Shown piece after piece: positions 60,261 through 64,000 of a stretch of 64,000 bases of DNA. Below the pieces are notes generated by a model, which was not told where the DNA came from, did no database searches, and was given only the letters and a program-made list of their open reading frames with translations. How positions within the stretch are numbered: position 1 is the stretch's first letter; every line of letters starts with the position of its first letter. The position numbers were made by a program, and so were the translations under genes. Source of the DNA: Sedimentitalea sp039941015 (lineage in GTDB: Bacteria; Pseudomonadota; Alphaproteobacteria; Rhodobacterales; Rhodobacteraceae); assembly GCF_039941015.1 (NCBI RefSeq), contig NZ_JBDVFI010000045.1; one strand, 5' to 3'.

Positions 60261-61430
60261 TCAGTAAGGAAGCCCGACGTAATTTTCCGCCATCGCCTGT
60301 TGCGCGGCCTTGTTCGAGCGTAGGAATTCGAGATCAGCCACCTGCATCTTGAGATCGAAGGCAGACTGGTCTGGATACCGGTGAAGCAGCGACGAGAACC
60401 ACCAGGAGAACCGCTCGGCCTTCCAAACCCGTTTCAGGGCTTTCTCGGAATAGGCATCTATGCCCTCTTCCGAACCGTTTTCATAGAAATCCCGCAGCGC
60501 GTTAAAGAGGTAATGCACGTCGGACGCAGCGGTGTTCAACCCCTTGGCACCTGTGGGTGGCACGATATGCGCCGCATCACCACACAGGAACAACCGGCCC
60601 CACCGCATGGGTTCGGTGACAAATGACCTGAGCGGTGCAATTGATTTTTCGATAGAAGGCCCGGTGACCAGCTTATCGGCCTGTTCTTTGGGAATGCGAC
60701 GCTTCAGCTCTTCCCAGAACGCCTCGTCCGTCCAATCGCTCGGGCTATCGCTCAGCGAGCACTGAATGTAATACCGGCTCAGATTGTCATTGCGCATCGA
60801 ACACAGGGCAAATCCACGGCTCGAATTCGCATAGATCAGTTCGTGATTGACCGGTGGCGTCTCGCTCAGGATACCAAGCCAGCCGAATGGATAGATCTTT
60901 TCGTATTCGCGGCGCACATCCAGAGGAATGCTCTGGCGGCTGACGCCATGAAAGCCGTCGCAACCCGCCACAAAATCGCAATCAAGCCGTCGAACCACGC
61001 CACCAACCGTGTAATAAGCATGGGGTGTGTCTGTATTGGCGCCCTGAATGACCACATCCTGGACCTCGAATTCGATCTTGCCGTCGCTATTTTCACGCGC
61101 CTCGTACAGATCGCGGGTCACTTCTGTCTGGCCATAGATCATCACGGGCGTGCCCGTGTGTTCCGAAAAATCCACGCGGAAAATCTCGTCACCATATGAA
61201 ATCAATGTGCCGTCGTGGGTAAAACCCTCGGCGTGCATCCGTTCCGCACAGCCAGCCTCTTCCATCAGGTTGACAAGGCCTTGCTCAAGAACGCCCGCGC
61301 GGATGCGACCCAGGACATAGTCCTTGGTCTTACGCTCAAGCACCACGCTGTCGATGCCGCGTGTATGCAAGAGCTGCGAAAGCAACAGGCCAGCCGGGCC
61401 GCCGCCGATGATTGCCACCTGTGTTTTCAT
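60261..61430 (-). CDS. pobA: 4-Hydroxybenzoate 3-monooxygenase
   Basis: The 389-residue flavoprotein hydroxylase begins MKTQVAIIGGGPAGLLLSQ, with the FAD motif GGGPAG at 9-14. The second flavin motif GRLFLCGDAAHIVPP and the family DG motif YDFVAGCDGFHG-type stretch (here DCDFVAGCDGFHGVSR) are present. It converts 4-hydroxybenzoate to protocatechuate with NADPH and oxygen. I start at ATG 61430 with GGAGGAG upstream; the longer frame to 61496 reads back through the operator. It is the first gene of the operon leading to pcaC, pcaH and pcaG and is divergent from pcaQ. Confidence 0.95.
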   Translation of the reverse strand: MKTQVAIIGGGPAGLLLSQLLHTRGIDSVVLERKTKDYVLGRIRAGVLEQGLVNLMEEAGCAERMHAEGFTHDGTLISYGDEIFRVDFSEHTGTPVMIYGQTEVTRDLYEARENSDGKIEFEVQDVVIQGANTDTPHAYYTVGGVVRRLDCDFVAGCDGFHGVSRQSIPLDVRREYEKIYPFGWLGILSETPPVNHELIYANSSRGFALCSMRNDNLSRYYIQCSLSDSPSDWTDEAFWEELKRRIPKEQADKLVTGPSIEKSIAPLRSFVTEPMRWGRLFLCGDAAHIVPPTGAKGLNTAASDVHYLFNALRDFYENGSEEGIDAYSEKALKRVWKAERFSWWFSSLLHRYPDQSAFDLKMQVADLEFLRSNKAAQQAMAENYVGLPY

Positions 61431-61461
61431 GGGCTCCTCCAAGCCTGTTGCACTTACACTA

Positions 61462-61479
61462 ATACATCGTAATCTGTAT
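61462..61479. promoter_or_regulatory. Candidate LysR-type operator between pobA and pcaQ
   Basis: ATACATCGTAATCTGTAT is an inverted repeat ATACA-N8-TGTAT containing a T-N11-A core, as LysR-family regulators need. It sits 32 bases upstream of pobA and 35 bases before the preferred pcaQ start, a usual place for control of a divergent pair. It overlaps the alternative, longer pcaQ start, which argues for the shorter one. Confidence 0.5.
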
Positions 61480-61513
61480 GAAAAATGAGAAAACATGCCA
61501 GTTAGTTGCCAAA

Positions 61514-62443
61514 ATGGAATTCAATAGACTGCGCCAGATCAAGATGCGACATCTGTCCGCCTTCGTCGAAACCGTGCGTTGCGGCAGCCTGAAAGCCGCG
61601 TCAGAGCGGATATTTCTGACACAGCCCGCAATCTCAAAAACGTTGAAAGATCTCGAGAGCATTCTTGGCGTGTCTCTGATGCACAGGGATCGCGGCGGCA
61701 TCGAGTTGACCCGCGAGGGGGCGGTCTTTCGTCAGTTTGCAGAACAGAGCCTCGCGGCACTCAGCCACGGTTTAGCCAGCCTTGATGCGCTGTCCTCTGG
61801 AGCAACCGCCCCGCTGCGGATCGGTGCCTTGCCCAGTGTCGCCGCTGACCTGCTGCCCGACGTGGTTCAACGGTTCGCAGAACTGTCACCTGCGACCCCG
61901 GTCACAGTCGAGGATGGCCGCATCGGTGGACTGGTCGAGCGGCTGCGATCTGGTGATCTCGACCTGCTTGTCGGACGTATGGGCAGACCCGAGACGATGG
62001 CGGGCCTGTCCTTCACACAGCTCTATTCCGAACAGGTCGTGTTCGCCATTGCCGCAGATCATCCGCTGGCGAGCGCCAACAGCCTCGAAGCGCTGAATGA
62101 TTGCCGCATTCTTTATCCCCCCAAGGGCGCGGCGATCCGCCCGTTGGTGGATCGCTTTGTCCTCGCACAGGGCGTTGGTGACTGGCCCAACACGATCGAA
62201 ACGGTCTCTGGCGCCTTTGGTCGCGCGATGACTCTTGGCCCGGCGCAAGCGATTTGGATTATCAGCCAAGGGGTTGTCGCACGCGATATTGCGGCGGGCC
62301 GCATGACCACTCTCCCCATCGATACAAGCGCTATGGCCGGACCCGTCGGAATCCTCGCACGGGCAGAAGAGGACCCGACACCAACGATCCGCCTGTTCCG
62401 ACAAGCGTTGCTAGAGGCGACGGACGGTGCCGCCGCACGATGA
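61514..62443 (+). CDS. pcaQ: LysR-family regulator, PcaQ-like
   Basis: The 309-residue protein has a LysR winged helix (RHLSAFVETVRCGSLKAASE, then FLTQPAISKTLKDLESILG) and the two-lobe effector domain. It is divergent from pobA and end-to-end with pcaB, the position of PcaQ in alphaproteobacteria, where beta-carboxymuconate or its lactone is the inducer. I prefer the ATG at 61514; a start at 61478 would run across the putative operator. Stop and pcaB stop abut directly. Confidence 0.88.
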   Translation: MEFNRLRQIKMRHLSAFVETVRCGSLKAASERIFLTQPAISKTLKDLESILGVSLMHRDRGGIELTREGAVFRQFAEQSLAALSHGLASLDALSSGATAPLRIGALPSVAADLLPDVVQRFAELSPATPVTVEDGRIGGLVERLRSGDLDLLVGRMGRPETMAGLSFTQLYSEQVVFAIAADHPLASANSLEALNDCRILYPPKGAAIRPLVDRFVLAQGVGDWPNTIETVSGAFGRAMTLGPAQAIWIISQGVVARDIAAGRMTTLPIDTSAMAGPVGILARAEEDPTPTIRLFRQALLEATDGAAAR

Positions 62444-63511
62444 TCAGGTAGGGGATTTCGAGCCGATATGGCGAATCTGTCTCAGCAAATGATCGGCATT
62501 GTTCAACGCGGCCCCAGTGGCCTCGAACATTGCGGGCAACGTCATCCATTCTACGGCCCATGCAGCGCCAGAACGCTCCTGCTCATGAACCATGGATTGC
62601 GCGAGGATCCCCTGTTGCCCGCCAACGACGCGCGCGATCGCAACCAGCACTTCGGCGCGGACCGGATTCTGCTTGTGAGGCATAGCGGACGAGCCCCCGG
62701 CCCCATCAAGCTGAACCTCATCGATCCCCTGCTGTGCCATCAGTGCAATGTCTTGCCCCATCTTGCCCAACGTGCCGCTGACCTTGGTCAACCAATGTCC
62801 GATGTCCAGCATCCCGGATCGATCCGTATGCCAGACAGGCGACACTCGCAGGCCAAGCGTCTTGGCTACATCCGATGCAATCGTATCGGCGGACCCCCTT
62901 GGCGTATCACGACGCCCCACCGCGCCCCCAACTTGCACGACACTGATTTCTTTGATCAGCTCCCGCAGTTGATCCAGATGCGCTGCAAGCGGAGTTCGCC
63001 AGTCTTCGATGCGATCCCCGACGACAATCGGCAATGCCAGTTGCATGCGGGTTCGACCCGAAATTGGGTTGTCGGAATAACGGTCGTTCAGATCGTCCAG
63101 CAAGCGCAGCAGTTCGATGCAACGATCGCCAAACATAGATAGAACTGCGCGGGCCGTCAGAATGGTGGCGGTGTCGATCACATCCTGGCTCGTTGCTCCG
63201 GAATGAATGGCTGCGCGAGCATCCTCGGGCATGTTCGACTTGATCTGGCGCACAAGCGCGGGCACTGGCAGGCCATCCACGTCCGAAGCGCGGGCAAGCG
63301 CATCAAGGTCAGGTTTGAACCCATCGATTTGAACGAACGCCATATCCGCAGTATCTTTTGCGACCGTTCCGCTCTCGCGCAAGGCGCGGGTCCAGGCCGC
63401 TTCGAATTGCACCATCCGGGCGCAGAACCGGTCCGCCGAAAACTCCGCAGCAGTTTGCGGATCCTGAAAGAGCGTACCCCACAGAGGCGTTCGTGTGAAT
63501 GCGTTGGTCAT
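62444..63511 (-). CDS. pcaB: 3-Carboxy-cis,cis-muconate cycloisomerase
   Basis: The 355-residue protein belongs to the fumarase/aspartase superfamily: HSGATSQDVIDTATIL near residue 105 and the signature GGSSAMPHKQNPVRAE near 270. PcaB forms gamma-carboxymuconolactone, the substrate of PcaC. The sequence is on the short side for the family (often 350-450 residues) but intact. It is convergent with pcaQ and may be cotranscribed with the malonyltransferase-like gene upstream, 68 bases away. Confidence 0.92.
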   Translation of the reverse strand: MTNAFTRTPLWGTLFQDPQTAAEFSADRFCARMVQFEAAWTRALRESGTVAKDTADMAFVQIDGFKPDLDALARASDVDGLPVPALVRQIKSNMPEDARAAIHSGATSQDVIDTATILTARAVLSMFGDRCIELLRLLDDLNDRYSDNPISGRTRMQLALPIVVGDRIEDWRTPLAAHLDQLRELIKEISVVQVGGAVGRRDTPRGSADTIASDVAKTLGLRVSPVWHTDRSGMLDIGHWLTKVSGTLGKMGQDIALMAQQGIDEVQLDGAGGSSAMPHKQNPVRAEVLVAIARVVGGQQGILAQSMVHEQERSGAAWAVEWMTLPAMFEATGAALNNADHLLRQIRHIGSKSPT

Positions 63512-63579
63512 TCCGTCAGACCTACGTCCCTTTCGGCGTCAGAACAAGCCGCACCCCTCGCTGACGGCTCCTGCCTTCC

Positions 63580-64000
63580 TTACGTGACCAGACCGCGCTG
63601 ATCCTCCATTCCCATGGAAACCAGCATCGGCTGGTCGTCCTGAATTGATTTGAACGATGATTTTCCGTCCAGCCCCCGCCAGTTCGCCAGGATCAGGGAT
63701 TGCGCGACCGCCCCGCCCAGCGTCGCGCCAGGCCCGGTGAGAATGAACAGATCCGGGGCGAATTCGCGGGCTGCAATGGTGATGGCGCGGGTAAAGTCGT
63801 AGGTGTTTGTCACCTGCTGACCCAGCGTGTAATTGTAAAGCGCGCTCAGATTTGACGCTTCTGGCCACCAGATTGCTCCGCGACCATCGATCAACGGCAA
63901 GTCTGGCTGCTGAAACAGATCGGGCGACAGCACCGCCCGCCCACGCGCGGCTACTGGCCTTTGAAGATGGCTGTGAAAGGCAGCATGATTGCCCAACCGC
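63580..64000 (-). CDS. ACP S-malonyltransferase-like protein, C-terminal part (cut by window edge)
   Basis: The frame is open to the right edge and ends at 63580. The visible 140 residues match the C-terminal half of FabD-like acyltransferases: AAFHSHLQ holds the conserved histidine of the Ser-His pair, followed by FAPDLFILTGPGATLGGAVA and LISMGMEDQ-like residues (LVSMGMEDQRG). The serine of the GHS motif lies outside the window. A FabD homologue beside pcaB rather than in a fatty acid operon suggests a dedicated paralogue. Start and full domain are unseen. Confidence 0.75.
   Translation of the reverse strand, partial: RLGNHAAFHSHLQRPVAARGRAVLSPDLFQQPDLPLIDGRGAIWWPEASNLSALYNYTLGQQVTNTYDFTRAITIAAREFAPDLFILTGPGATLGGAVAQSLILANWRGLDGKSSFKSIQDDQPMLVSMGMEDQRGLVT

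Overview
The window looks like a chromosomal segment of a Rhodobacterales (Roseobacter-group) alphaproteobacterium. The basis is high-GC coding sequence, a tungsten/molybdenum formate dehydrogenase cluster with DUF3305/DUF3306/TorD accessories, an alphaproteobacterial-type LexA box before uvrA, a PcaQ-type protocatechuate cluster, and an intergenic GC hairpin element of a kind common in that group. No species can be named from the sequence alone. No CRISPR array, rRNA operon, prophage or insertion sequence was seen.

Layout. 1-4.2 kb is a low-density edge region: the tail of a membrane protein, an eroded NHL-propeller gene, a small EamA/SMR-type transporter, a GT-C glycosyltransferase and tRNA-Ser(GGA). 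4.4-19.8 kb is a formate dehydrogenase island. A leftward block (DUF6505, ligase-like protein, Mrp, DUF6494) and a leftward Fe-S protein flank a rightward block (cytochrome c; then DUF3305-DUF3306-TorD-Tat peptide-FdhA-FdhB-FdhC-WD40/cytochrome c-43 aa peptide-HTH/PBP regulator). 19.8-24.5 kb holds a VOC dioxygenase, a small exported protein, uvrA with a LexA box, and a DUF2461 pseudogene.

24.5-30.4 kb is the least explained part: an RTX protein followed by an unrecognised 807-residue protein translationally coupled to a PhoD-like metallophosphatase without an export signal. 30.4-36.6 kb is an acetoin/butanediol-type cluster (Zn dehydrogenase, SDR, FMO-like monooxygenase, AcoR-like regulator without GAFTGA, CMD protein). 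37.1-41.5 kb is a two-gene RND efflux system closed by a 17-bp perfect hairpin.

41.5-53.7 kb is a carbohydrate island: a DeoR-family regulator and a DhnA-type aldolase leftward, and rightward a five-component ABC importer, a small membrane protein, DhaK, DhaL, an LsrF-type enzyme and a class II aldolase/SDR fusion. Together they predict import of a sugar or polyol, oxidation, kinase step and C-C cleavage; the substrate is not known. 53.8-57.3 kb is an mprF-yidH-rhomboid operon. 57.6-64 kb is the 4-hydroxybenzoate/protocatechuate branch of the beta-ketoadipate pathway (pobA, pcaC, pcaH, pcaG, a BKACE enzyme, pcaQ, pcaB) ending in a malonyltransferase-like gene cut by the window edge.
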